Assembly (NCBI GenBank): GCA_013054445.1
Contig: JAAMPI010000268.1
Location: forward strand, 1 to 46,502
Length of the DNA stretch: 46,502 bases
From: Cudoniella acicularis
Lineage: Eukaryota; Ascomycota; Leotiomycetes; Helotiales; Helotiaceae
Direction: 5' to 3'
Positions within the stretch are counted from its first letter, which is position 1; every line of letters starts with the position of its first letter. Positions 23,196 through 34,050 of this stretch are shown here, piece after piece. Position numbers and translations under genes: made by a program. Under the pieces are notes generated by a model that had not been told where the DNA came from, did not search any database, and saw nothing but the letters and a program-made list of their open reading frames with translations.

Positions 23196-24093
23196 ATGAA
23201 TGGCTCTCAATCAGGACTTGAACGGGCTAACGGAGAGGGAGCAACAGAGCCGCCTCGACGCGACTCTTTTTTCCCTCCCGAGTTTATGGGAATTATGTGG
23301 TCTGCCCTGCAGGTTGGTGGCCTGACTGGTACGTTGAGACTGCATGCTTTCGAAATGATCTAGACCGTGCTTCTTGATCCAGATCACGTGATTTTATATA
23401 TGTGCTTGAAAGCTTACATTGTGCCCCCAGGAGCGTCCGGACTGCTTGTGGGAGCGGTTGCTGGAATAGTTCGCTCCTCGGGAACGCCCACGCTTTTCGC
23501 AACGGCAACCGGAATTCAATGGGGAGCGTTAGGGCTGAACTTTTCAGGTGAACTAGACATACTACGACTTGTTGAGTACAACTGATGTGCCATATAGCTG
23601 GACGAAACCTCATCCTACTTGAAACTACTCGGGAGAAAGAAATTCCAACGCAGCGAGACAAGATTCTTTCAAGTGTAGGAGGTGGGGCACTTGCAGGTTT
23701 TGTTGGCGGCCTTTTGCGTGCGTATGCTCTCGTAGATTTAGAACGTTGTCTGACACAATCACAGGAGGACGAAAAAATATCATTCCTGGGACCTTAATGT
23801 TTGCTCTCTTTGGTGCTGCTGGCCAGTACATGTATAATATGGCCGACGCACGAGATTCACCGTCACCAGTACCCCAGGACAGCCGGGGAAAGAACCTTTG
23901 GATGAACTCAAAGTGGAGTCCAATGAAGGTTTTGACGGATGTTGAGTATGAGGATATGTTGCGAGAAAAGCTCCTCCGAGTCAATGCACAGATCGCTCTG
24001 ATTGATGAGAACATTGAGGCTTTGAGGGCTCAAGAGCGCGATATGGCGGCCAGAGCAGGTACAGAGGAGGTTAAAATGTCAGAATCTCGGTAA
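23196..24093 (+). CDS. Tim17/Tim22-family-like small mitochondrial membrane protein
   Basis: Exons 23196-23328, 23431-23547, 23598-23717 and 23765-24093 join in phase to 232 residues. After a polar N-terminus (30 residues) come four short Gly/Ala-rich hydrophobic segments: MGIMWSALQVGGLTGAS, LLVGAVAGIVRSSG..LFATATGIQWGALG, SSVGGGALAGFVGGLLRGG and RKNIIPGTLMFALFGAAGQ. The GGLLRGGRKNIIPG stretch with regularly spaced glycines resembles the Tim17/22/23/Pmp24 family. The C-terminus (about 190-225) is an amphipathic coiled coil (LREKLLRVNAQIALIDENIEALRAQ type). Small proteins of this family sit in the mitochondrial inner membrane as import or assembly factors. I cannot name the member; a complex I assembly-like role (TIMMDC1 type) is one option among several. 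Confidence 0.6.
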
Positions 24094-24974
24094 ATCTTAG
24101 CTCTTACTTGCAAATTATCTCTTGTAATTATATATGTATGGGTGACCTGGTATAGTCTAGGGTGTTAATGGTAGGGAAAAAAAAAAGTGAAAATTTAGGG
24201 TTTATAAAGGTGTGACGGATGGTTTTTTTCCTAACTACTCAAGTAACTGAGTCACCGAAAGAAGGTAGGTTTGTCCCTCAAAAAACAAGCTAAGTCTACA
24301 TAAAAATGCCGGGATTTAAACCCACCTATCTATCTCTTGCATCAAAATATTACCACCCGGACTTTCGTCACTTTTAAGGCAAAACGACGTCTTTTCAAAA
24401 TAATTTACTTCAACTACTCATCCAAAATATCCAATCAAATCATTTCCCCTCACCTTCAAACTCTTGGTTATAGTACAGCCCACAAGCGAGGCCCTACCCT
24501 TTTTTGGCAAACTATACATACACATATACTATCCTCCTAAAAAAAAATTATTCCCCATCAGTCCCTCCCTCAAAAACACCCAGAAGCAAAAAGTTCGGCC
24601 CGGTGTCGAATGCCTACATCTTTGTCGAAGTCGTTGAATTACCAGTCAGTAGTTAATCCTCGGCGCCAGACACAAGTTGACCTGACCCACTTCGCCAAAT
24701 GGACGCCCCTATGTCTGTTGAAATAAAAATTGCTTATTTTGATTTATATATACGCACATGTGTGAAGCAAGGGAAGACTCACTTCTGGGGGGGGAGGGGA
24801 AGTGCTGAGGTTTTTTTCGCTTTTCTTTCTTCGTTTGTTTACGCATATGTGAGCTTAGCAAGGCGAGCTTTACGAACCGAGATGAGACCTAGAAATATTT
24901 GCAAGTGATAGAACCAACTTTCTCAACATTTATGACTGTTTTGTGGCATACTCACAGTTGGTCTAAGCGTGTAA

Positions 24975-24991
24975 GGTTCGGTTTCCGAACC
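24975..24991. repeat. Perfect 7 bp hairpin
   Basis: GGTTCGG (24975-24981), loop TTT, CCGAACC (24985-24991). It lies about 10 bases left of the large foldback. Confidence 0.7.
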
Positions 24992-25001
24992 GAATGTTTG
25001 C

Positions 25002-25116
25002 GTACTCTCCCCCCCCCNAATAAAACGTAGCGTAACTAGGGTATTGTCTACGCCAGAATGTCCGTGCCAGCCTGGATACGCTACGTTTTATTTTAGGGGG
25101 GGGGGGGGGAGAGTAC
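25002..25116. repeat. Foldback element with about 35-40 bp inverted arms and an internal N
   Basis: The left arm 25002-25034 (GTACTCTCC, C run, N, AATAAAACGTAGCGTA) is the reverse complement of the right arm 25077-25116 (TACGCTACGTTTTATTTTA, G14, AGAGTAC), apart from C-run length and three bases at the N. The spacer is 42 bases. It could be a short terminal-inverted-repeat (MITE-like) element or an assembly artefact at a gap. I see no clear target-site duplication and no protein. Confidence 0.7.
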
Positions 25117-25934
25117 AGTACTTGCACGTTAAACTACCTTCCATGGAAGTGAAGGCATTCTGGGCCACAGAGCCGCCGCTGTTTCTCCTGCGTCGCACCA
25201 ACCTTAAAAAGCAATCCAAGGCCAAGGACACTGTGCGAAGCACTCTACTACCCACGGTGCCTGCCAAACTGCCTTGCGCTGGATATTGTTTCGTGCTGGA
25301 GTCTCGAATCCGAAGTCAGCACGCCAGCACGCCTGCAGCGTATATGCAGCAGCAGCAGCAATCGGCGTAGTGATGTCTTGCAGTCAGTCTCGACTCTCCA
25401 AGAATCGCCTGTTGTCGTAAAAGCTTGACGCTGCTGCTTGAGTGTGAGCCTACATAGCCCGGCTCACGACGCTTGTGCAGCTACTTCGGCCATTTCAACA
25501 TTCCACATCGCCGCCATCGCCGCTCCTCTCCATCCAGACTCCCCATCACTGAATTGCATTGCGACTTTTGCGTCTGCAGTCATCTCATTCCCTGGCTTGT
25601 CTTGCTGTTGTTGAGAACAGCGCTTCCCTCCCTGGAAACAGTGCTTGCCGGGGCCCTGGGCGGACGTCGTCATCGCCTAAAATAGCCCACTTTCGCCGTC
25701 AGGAAGGTCCATCAAGCCCGCCGAGCCTGCCTTGGAGCTCTGGAAAAACAGGTGCTGTTTGCGTGGTTTGTCCGCGCCCGCAGGTGCAAGTGCAGGTGTA
25801 CGGAGGAGGCGCAGGTGCAGGTGCGTCGCTGCTCTCCAGGTTCTTTCTCTCACAATCCCACTTGCAATTGCAATGGTAAATGCTTCATGACTATTGTCTT
25901 CCCGCCTGACTTTTGCAATGCGCCCAGTTGAGAA

Positions 25935-28443
25935 ATGGCACCCTCCTTTCTCAAAGACATCCGCAGGCGTTCCAAGTCAAGCTTCCGTACCGACAGGAGT
26001 ACAGACTCAAGCAATGGCATCCACAGCAATGGCCGTGGCAGTGGGAGTGGAAGTGGCAGTGGCAGTGGCTCCGTACCGCCAACCAACCGCAACAAGTCGT
26101 CCTCGACCTTAGGTTCAATATATGGCGGCTCTACTCCTCCCACGCTCCCCAACTCACATTCCGCCTCCAACCTTCAAACCCTCAATAACGGCCAATCACT
26201 ACCTGCTCGCTCAGCAGTGTCGACTTCCGCGAGCAACAGATATAGCGTGTCAGGAATGTCTGGCCTCGGGTCGCCATCAGCGAACTCTTCGCTGCCCACT
26301 TCACCATACGCTCCTCGAATTCTGTCAATCGCGGATAATACATGGGTACCAGCATATGGTTTTGCAGAGGAGTTGAGATTTTGCTAACACCTAGCAGGTA
26401 TACCAGAAGGTTTTGTCCATTTATGGAACAATTGTAGATCCAGCAACGCAGGCGCTGGAAGGAAATCTCACCGTAAGCCGACTCGATGATGGATTCCCTC
26501 CAACGTACTGGCCTGTATCAGATTCGCACTTCAAAGCCTTGATCTACCTTACACCTGGACCCAACCGATTACGGTTCGATTTCACTTCCCCAAAGCTTGC
26601 AAATAACAATACCTCGAATCCCATCCACTCCTCCTACCTGACCCTTCATATGCTACCCCCGCTATGTGCCCCGCCGTTACATTTGGTGATTCTTTTGGCT
26701 AAGGACTCGCCTGGCACTTACGATGCCGCACCTGCGCGGATAGAAAAGGAAGGGAATGGACTGGAGACAGCCATTAGGAAGTTTAGAATGGCAGCCTACC
26801 TCTGGCAGGCTTTTACTGCCGAGCAGATGTTTCGTAATAAGCTTGGAAGGAGGGCCTTTCGTATGGAGGAAGAGTGGGTTGCAGGGACCTCGAATCTCCG
26901 AGATCGCGAGACCGGCACAATGAGGAGTGAAGCTAAAGTTCACGTTGTTCGATGTGACAAAACAGTCGCTGAACTACGAGACCTTGACTTGGCCCAGCAA
27001 AACCCAAACGCTAAACGAAACGGCGATTTGTTTGCCATTGCCACAGAAGCTGTACAAAGTCACTTTCAACCACTTCCGGGCCAAAAGCAGTATGTTTCTG
27101 TGTTGATACTAGATGCTCACTGGGACAAAGGCTCGAATACCATCACAGGTCATGCCGCTCTCGGAGGTGGAAACGGACAAATTCAGCTCGCCATTTTTGG
27201 ATCACAAGCATTGCAAAGTTACCCATCTAGCATCGAGGAAGTTGTACCAGCATTTTCGGATTGTACGCCAACTGATACCAATTACGTTGCTAATGATTGC
27301 AATGAATCGGGAAGCAATTGGGAAGCGGCCAACATTGGAATTGGCGCACACATGCATGAGACTGGTCATCTATTTGGCTGTCCTCATCAGGAGAGCGGAG
27401 TCATGCTTCGTGACTATGTCACATTGAATCGGTCATTCACAACCCGAGAGCCATATTCAACAAGAACAAAGTCCAAGGGCGGACTCGTCTTACCTAAGGA
27501 TGAGTGCACATGGCATCGCCTTGATTGTTTGAGGTTTCGAGGACATCCATGCTTTGCCTTGCCAACCGACCCGCCAAGGTCAAGTGATGACTCTGTTCAA
27601 GTATGGCCTGTTGATAATGGGAATGTCATTGTTACTGCCACGTCCGGGGTAGCTTATATTGAACTATTCCCCGAAGGAGAAGATATTTGCCACTTTTGGC
27701 AAGAATTTGGAGACGGAAATGGCAATGGGCCAATACAAAAGCAAGTCGTGCTAACCGAGCAAGAATTACGCAACCGACTGCCCGAAGATCGACGGAGGCC
27801 CAAATTGAAGCTTTCCATCAAGTCTTCTGCTGGCGGAAGCCACGAGGTAGACAACTTCAGTTTGCTCGCATCGAAGGCTTCAAGAGTTAAGTTGCCGAAC
27901 GGTCAAATGGCATTTAGAAGCAGCAAACTTGGTTCTTCCCAGATGGAAGGCTCTCTCCCTGACGAAGTTGTATTTTACAGCGCAACCCAGCAAACCAAAT
28001 TGCTTACCCAAGTCAGGGTATTTTCGGGGTTTGCATTAGATGGGATTGAGTTCATATACGAAGACTCGACTTCCCAGCTGTTTGGCAAGCGTGGTGGATC
28101 ACCTAGTGACTTTTTCTTAGGTATGATTAGGTTTTCCCTCACCATTCTTCATTATATGCTAATATCTCGAAGATACTCGGCGAGGAGAGTACATTACTGG
28201 ATTCTACCTTAGGAGCGGATTTTGGGTGGATGGAGTTGCCATCATGACTAGCCTGGGTAGAAAATCTCCTGTATATGGAAATGCCACCGGTGGTTCTGGG
28301 TAAGTTTACTCTCAATGATCCTGCAGTTAGTACTAATCATGTGTAGCCACACATTAATACCCCCGAGAGGATACAGCATTGCAGGAGTTACCGGATCCTG
28401 CGCTAATTGGGTAGACGGGTTTGGTATCCTTCTTACTCGATGA
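25935..28443 (+). CDS. Putative zinc metalloprotease (YIL108W-like) with C-terminal jacalin-like domain
   Basis: Exons 25935-26345, 26398-28120, 28173-28299 and 28347-28443 give 785 residues; introns 46-52 nt. The first 130 residues are low-complexity (a Gly-Ser run, then Ser/Asn-rich). From VYQKVLSIYGTIVDP the protein matches the fungal 'putative peptidase family' typified by yeast YIL108W. The zinc site is HETGH at 457-461 inside GAHMHETGHLFGCPH, so a further His/Cys may be the third ligand. Residues about 640-785 form a jacalin-like beta-prism with FGKRGGSPSDFFLG, GEYITGFYLRSGFWVDGV and NWVDGFGILLTR. There is no signal peptide, so it is probably cytosolic. Substrates are unknown for the family. 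The start is chosen for the downstream-phase agreement and a MAPSFLKDIRRRSKSS beginning. Confidence 0.85.
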
Positions 28444-29026
28444 ATAGAGTGTAAATACCTGGAAGGATGAAACTTTGAACAGCTTGGGCATTTCGGCACT
28501 AAACGACCGGCGCCACGGTATTAAATTACTTGGTCCCGGTTTTTGTATCGCATTAGAGGATATTCCTGGAATACGATCATAGCAAGGAGCTTTTAAAATG
28601 CACGGAGCTGGGCGGTGAATGGAAAACTTGCACCAGGCCTGGGAATGCAAATAGGTACATAGGCCTTTGGCCAAAATTGGAAGCGAAACGTAATGTAATC
28701 ATAACAATTCACTGGCGCTCAATAGTAGTTTAGAATATTTCAGGAGCAATGCTACCAGCCATACCTAATAGGTCTAAGTTTTGCTGCCCCACTCCCCCCT
28801 CCTTTTCAATGTGGCTGCATCATGTGATTGTCATTTAGACGAAAGGTGCCTTCCTTTTGTGGCTGAGTCCCAACGTCATGAGCGACAAATTCAAGGACCG
28901 AGAGGCACAGCTTCTACATCTACTCAAGAAGCAGACCACATACCAATACCGCAAACACTTACAGTATCACATCCATTTTAAAATCCGGAGGTGTATTCTA
29001 CCCAACGCAGCTTCACGTTTAGAACA
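28444..29026. other. Intergenic, 5' region of phosphatidylserine synthase
   Basis: About 580 bp without a recognised gene. An upstream open frame beginning at an ATG near 28878 overlaps the region before the PSS start and could act as an upstream ORF if transcribed. No named motif seen. Confidence 0.4.
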
Positions 29027-29915
29027 ATGTCGAAAAGAATAAACAACAGTGTCGCAAATGGCTCCGCAAAGGATTCAGCAGTCGCTGAACCTGGTGTGTA
29101 GCTCTCTGGAACGGCACGAACTTTGCAGAGCAAGCGTTGACTCTTTAATAGCTGTAGACAAGCAGAAGAAGCTGCTAGCTGAGGATACAGGCCATTTCTC
29201 TTTGATCAGGATGCTCCATCTTGCAGATCTCATTACAGAATTGAATGGTATGCCCTCGAAACTTGATATGCAACTCCTCAACTAACATCTGATTCCTAGG
29301 ATTCTGCGGAGTTATGTCAATATTCTCATCCATGCGCTACTGTCTTGGACCTCCTTCTTCATATGCGAATTTATGGGCAGCGTTAGCATTTATGCCCTTC
29401 GGCCTATTCTTTGATTTTATGGATGGCAAAGTTGCAAGGTGGAGAAAGAAGAGTAGTCTCATGGGCCAAGAGCTCGACTCTCTTGCAGACTTGGTAAGCT
29501 TGGTCAGCAATATTTCGCGACTGGTTTGCTTATGCTCAAGATCCAGGTCTCTTTTGGTGTGGCTCCTGCAGCTGCAGCCTTTGCTATAGGTCTTCGCACG
29601 CCTGTCGACCATGTCCTCCTCACATTCTTCGTCCTTTGCGGCCTCACTCGTCTAGCTCGCTTCAACGTCACCGCAGCAAATGTACCAAAAGACGCAAGTG
29701 GAAAGAGCAAATATTTCGAAGGGACTCCAATACCAACATCACTTTCTATAGCGGCTCTGATGGCATACTGGGTGGGTCAGGGCTGGACGCTGGACAATTT
29801 ACCTCTGGGAGCATGGGCTAGTGGCACAGTGTTTGAGTTCCACCCTGTGGCGGGACTTTTTGTGCTTAGCGGAATCCTGATGACGAGTAAGAGTCTTCAC
29901 GTTCCCAAGCCATAG
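29027..29915 (+). CDS. CHO1: Phosphatidylserine synthase (CDP-diacylglycerol-serine O-phosphatidyltransferase)
   Basis: Exons 29027-29093, 29158-29247, 29300-29493 and 29547-29915 give 239 residues, slightly shorter than yeast Cho1 (276). The CDP-alcohol phosphatidyltransferase signature D-G-x2-A-R-x8-G-x3-D-x3-D is complete as [23 protein letters not shown] (near 93-115), with all catalytic Asp residues. [21 protein letters not shown] before it is characteristic of type II PS synthases, and [14 protein letters not shown] and [11 protein letters not shown] follow. Several hydrophobic segments place it in the ER membrane, where it makes PS from CDP-DAG and serine. The first intron starts GTGTGT, a weak donor, but restores the frame exactly. 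Confidence 0.92.
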
Positions 29916-30630
29916 TAGACTGGCGGGTAAAAGGACAATGGAAAGAAATGGCGGAAAATTAGATACACAGTTTACGACGATTCAAGATACAAAAACTGTT
30001 AATATGATACCTGCAAAGTTAACGAATTAGTGTAGACATAGCGAAAGGCACTTGTCGATTAGCGTACGGCGACCTTCCTAAATACACTTCCCCCCTACTA
30101 TCTATTGTGCGTGTGGATGACCTGATAACTCCTTACCCGAAAAAAACTTTTGGGGTACTGAGTTGAACTTATCTGTTTGTGTAGCTTGAAACTTCTGCAA
30201 ACCCCATCAATTACGATAATATAATAAAGACTTCATTTAACATTGACTCAATGGAATTAATTTGAGCTTCCCCAAGATCTATTTCTAAACAATGATTGAC
30301 TGAAATTTGACTGGATACACTAGACGATTGTTCTTGCGAGCAAGAGAATAGCAGCAAAAATATCACTAAGAGATATAGGGGGGGATTCATAGGAGAACGC
30401 AACTCTAAAATCCATTGCCATAATCTCCTGCTTAATAGTAAACACTGCTGGAGCATAGCTACATCATAAGTTCATCACTTTCGCTTAGGTAGTTTTGTGC
30501 ATCAATGGACGAGCTATTTGCAATTTCTGAAATCCTTTTATTTAGTTCCCCAGTAGCCCTTGGGCGACTATTGCGACAAAGATGAGCCTTAAACGCCGAA
30601 AACTTTACAGATTGACGAATAGCAAATGCG
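29916..30630. other. Convergent intergenic region
   Basis: Between the 3' ends of PSS (plus) and GAR1 (minus). AT-rich; no gene seen. Holds both 3' UTRs. Confidence 0.5.
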
Positions 30631-31427
30631 TCAACCTCGTCCGCGCGAAAACCCACCTCTAGAGCCTCCTCTTCCCCTAGGAGCAAAGCCACCGCTACCG
30701 CCTCTCGAGAAACCGCTTCCACCACGACCACCTCTCCCACCAGCACTGAAGCCTCCTCGTCCCCTTGGAGCTCCTCTCAAACCTCCCCGGCCGCCTCTCA
30801 TTGGCCCTCCTCTACCCCCTCGCGCGCCACCAGCTCGCTTTGGTTTTGGTGCTCCTGGGGGAGGTTTTGGTTTCGGTAAGAACTTTTCTAAGGGAAGAAG
30901 TTTGTCTCCGCCGATATAAAACTTGTCGCCGGATTTGAATGAGGTTGCCTGGATACCCTCTGTAGGCTTGATGGTGAAGTAGACTTGATTTATAGGGCCA
31001 AGGATCTCGTCGACTTTGCCAATTGAGGTCTAAATCATGATCAGCGTCTGATTTACCACTAGACGTTCGCACGCACCTTATTTTGGAGATAAATTGGCGC
31101 ATTGAAGTAGGGGATTTTGGTGTTAATGGATTCGCACACAATCTCTCCTTCGCAAGCATGGAGGAATGTTCCCATTTCTAGACAAAGGTCAGTAGGGTCG
31201 CCGTCGTAGGTATCTTCCAGCTACACTGACCGAGAACATCTGCTGGAGGTCCATTGTCTCGCTGAAATCCACCCCGCCCTAGAGATCAGTTAATATCCGC
31301 AATAATGGCTTTAATTCTTGAAGTGCTTGCCTCCACGAGCGCCAAAGCCACCGCCGCCGCCTCTACCGCCACCGCCTCCAAAGTTTGCGCCTGTCCCACG
31401 CCCTCTTGGTGCGCCGCGAAAAGACAT
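30631..31427 (-). CDS. GAR1: GAR1, H/ACA snoRNP core protein
   Basis: Exons 31427-31331, 31278-31231, 31177-31077 and 31029-30631 give 214 residues. Both ends are Gly/Arg-rich (GAR) domains: the N-terminus [16 protein letters not shown] then a Gly-rich run, and the C-terminus full of RGG. The core between holds [42 protein letters not shown] and [20 protein letters not shown], the standard Gar1 fold. Gar1 joins Cbf5, Nop10 and Nhp2 to make pseudouridine in rRNA. The first intron begins GC rather than GT (see findings). Start of GAR1 and start of ThrRS are only 247 bp apart and divergent. Confidence 0.93.
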
Positions 31428-31674
31428 TGTTGCGGATTTTGGAATATTTTCGAGGTTTTGAAGAAATTCGTGGGAAGCTCTCTAAAATTTCGTACCAAGT
31501 GCAGGCTTGTGCTATTGGCTAGCCTTGCATGGCGGGGCGCACGGACCAGGTTATGACTCGAAAAAGACACTCCGACTCACACATGAGACAGCTTGATAGA
31601 AAAAGGTCCCTCCCTCCCCACCGAGTTGCTCCTCTCTCAAACTACAACACCACGCAGCAAAAGTGACCGCAACC
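31428..31674. promoter_or_regulatory. Short divergent promoter, GAR1 / threonyl-tRNA synthetase
   Basis: The two start codons are 247 bp apart and face away from each other, so this is a shared promoter for a ribosome-modification gene and a tRNA charging gene. No TATA box or named motif is evident by eye. Confidence 0.5.
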
Positions 31675-34050
31675 ATGGACAAGGCACAAAAGGCCGTCGA
31701 TCCGGTCGTCGACGGTTTCAAGAAAGTCGCAATTGGCGAGAAGAAACAGAAAGTCAAAAAGGACAAGGCCGCAGATAGCGGGGCTGACGCGGGGCCTCTG
31801 GAACTAAACCCACAACCACAGTTTCTGTCCGATCGTCTGCAATTGTTCGACCGGCTCAAGGCCAAATTCAATGCAGAGCTCGCTGCGAAACCCCGCGAGC
31901 CGATCACCATCACCCTCGCAGATGGCAGTATCAAGGCGGGAACCTCCTGGGAGACCACACCCGCCGATATTGCCAAGGGCATCTCAAACAGCCTTTTGAA
32001 GCGCACAGTGGTTGCAAAGCTCAATGGAGATCCGGAGCAACTGTGGGACTTGGAACGGCCGCTGGAGGAAAGCTGCAAACTCGAGCTATTGTCGTTCGAC
32101 GACGAATTGGGGAAGAAGGTGTTCTGGCACTCGAGTGCACATATATTAGGTGAGGCCTCCGAGAGACGGTTTGGCTGCAGTTTGTGCATCGGTCCACCCA
32201 TCGAGAATGGCTTTTATTATGAGATGGGCCTCCCAAATGCCGCTGCGGTTCAACAGTCGGATTGGAAGCCTCTAGAGACGCTGGTGAGCAAGATTGTGAA
32301 AGAAAAGCAGCCGTTCGAGCGGCTCGTTCTTACCAAGGAGGATCTCCTCGAAATGTTCAAGTACAACAAATATAAGCAGCACATTATCAGGGACAAGATC
32401 AAAGACGGGGAATCCACCACGGTATATCGAAACGGACCTCTCATCGATTTATGCCGTGGCCCACATGTACCCAACACTGGCAGAATCGAAACATTCGCCA
32501 TTATGAAAAACTCGGCGTCGTACTTCTTGGGCAACAAGGACAATGATTCTCTCCAACGAATTTATGGTGTATCATTTCCAGATAAAAAGCAGATGGCCGA
32601 ACATAAGAAGTTCTTAGAGGAGGCTGCGAAACGTGATCACCGAAAAATTGGGAGGGACCAAGAACTCTTTTTCTTTCACGAGCTATCCTCTGGATCGGCT
32701 ATGTGGCTGCCTCACGGTACTCGCATTTACAATACGATCATGGAATTCCTCCGCGAACAGTACTGGAAGCGTGGCTACAATGAGGTTATCTCGCCCAACA
32801 TGTACAATTCAGAACTCTGGAAGACCTCTGGTCACTGGGACTACTACAAGGACGACATGTTTACCTTTGGTGCTGAGGACAAGGATACTTTTGCACTGAA
32901 ACCTATGAACTGCCCCGGCCATTGCCTCATGTTTGACCACCGTGAGCGAAGTCACAGGGAGTTGCCATGGCGAGTTGCGGATTTTGGAGTACTTCATCGT
33001 AATGAGGCATCCGGTGCTTTATCAGGGTTGACACGGGTGCGCAGATTTCAACAAGATGACGCCCACATCTTCTGCAGGGAAGATCAAATAAAAGATGAAA
33101 TCACAGATCTGTTCGACTTCCTCCAAGCTGTGTACGGACTACTTGGGTTTACATTCAAGATGAAACTATCGACACGGCCAGAGAAGTTTATGGGTAAGCT
33201 GGAGACCTGGAATATGGCCGAGGATAAGCTTCGATTGGCGTTGGACGAATTCTGTAGCAATGGTGGCACCCCCTGGGAATTAAACGAGGGTGATGGAGCT
33301 TTCTACGGACCCAAGATTGACATCACCATATCCGACTGCCTCAGACGAGAGTGGCAATGTGCTACAATCCAGCTTGATTTCCAGCTTCCTCAGAACTTTG
33401 GGCTGGAGTACATGACCTCGGAGGTTGCGGTCAAGCCAAAGGAAGAAGTAATTGAGCCCGCAACGAAGAAGACCGAAGCACCTGCCCCGGAAACGGGCGC
33501 CAAGAAAGAGAGGGTTATCAAACCACTCACTCCAGGCTGTGCGCGGCCAGTCATAATACATCGAGCAATTGCTGGAAGTATTGAACGATTTACAGCCATC
33601 TTGACTGAGCACTTTGCTGGAAAATGGCCCTTTTGGTTGAGTCCCCGACAAATCCTGATAATCCCAGTAGGCGTTGGATTTTTCGAGTACGCCAAAGAAG
33701 TGCACTCCATTTTCAAGGACCAACACATGTTTGCGGATGTCGACCTAAGTGGCAATACTCTTCAGAAGAAGGTTCGCACCGGACAATTGGCTCAGTACAA
33801 TTTCATATTTGGTAGGTCATTTGTGGTGGGATTGTTATGTTTACGCTGACTTTTTACAGTTGTTGGTGATCAGGAGATGAGAGGAAGAGAAGTCAATGTA
33901 CGCAATCGTGATGACTCCTCCACGCAGGATCGGGGCAAGCCGGTCCCTCTACAAGAAGCCATTGAGAAACTCACTGCACTTCGAAATGAACGAAGGTCAG
34001 ATAATCCATTCCCGGGTGATGCAAAGATAGAAAAGGAAGCGAAGGCCTGA
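31675..34050 (+). CDS. THS1: Threonyl-tRNA synthetase, cytosolic
   Basis: Exons 31675-33811 and 33860-34050 give 775 residues, near yeast Ths1 (734) plus an N-terminal Lys-rich extension. Order of domains: TGS (about 75-140, [26 protein letters not shown]), the SAD editing domain with [10 protein letters not shown] and [13 protein letters not shown], then the class II catalytic core with [10 protein letters not shown] and [31 protein letters not shown], and the anticodon-binding domain with LIIPVG and [19 protein letters not shown] charged linker of Lys/Glu/Pro interrupts the core near 600. The intron is 48 nt. It charges threonine onto tRNA-Thr; SAD clears mis-charged serine. No mitochondrial presequence is apparent. 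Confidence 0.95.

Larger units (their letters stand above)
24094..25934. other. Gene-free stretch with foldback, homopolymers and an assembly N
   Basis: 1.8 kb with no supported gene. It contains poly-A/T-like patches, a G-rich run near 24787-24800, two hairpins described separately, a single N at 25018, a CAG4-type run near 25348-25360, and GCAGGTGCA-type hexamer repeats near 25780-25822 just upstream of the metalloprotease gene. Confidence 0.5.

Noticed and set aside
24307..24345. B-box-like GGTTTAAATCCCG on the minus strand near 24310
   Set aside because: No acceptor stem, no A box and no anticodon arm fit around it, so not a tRNA.
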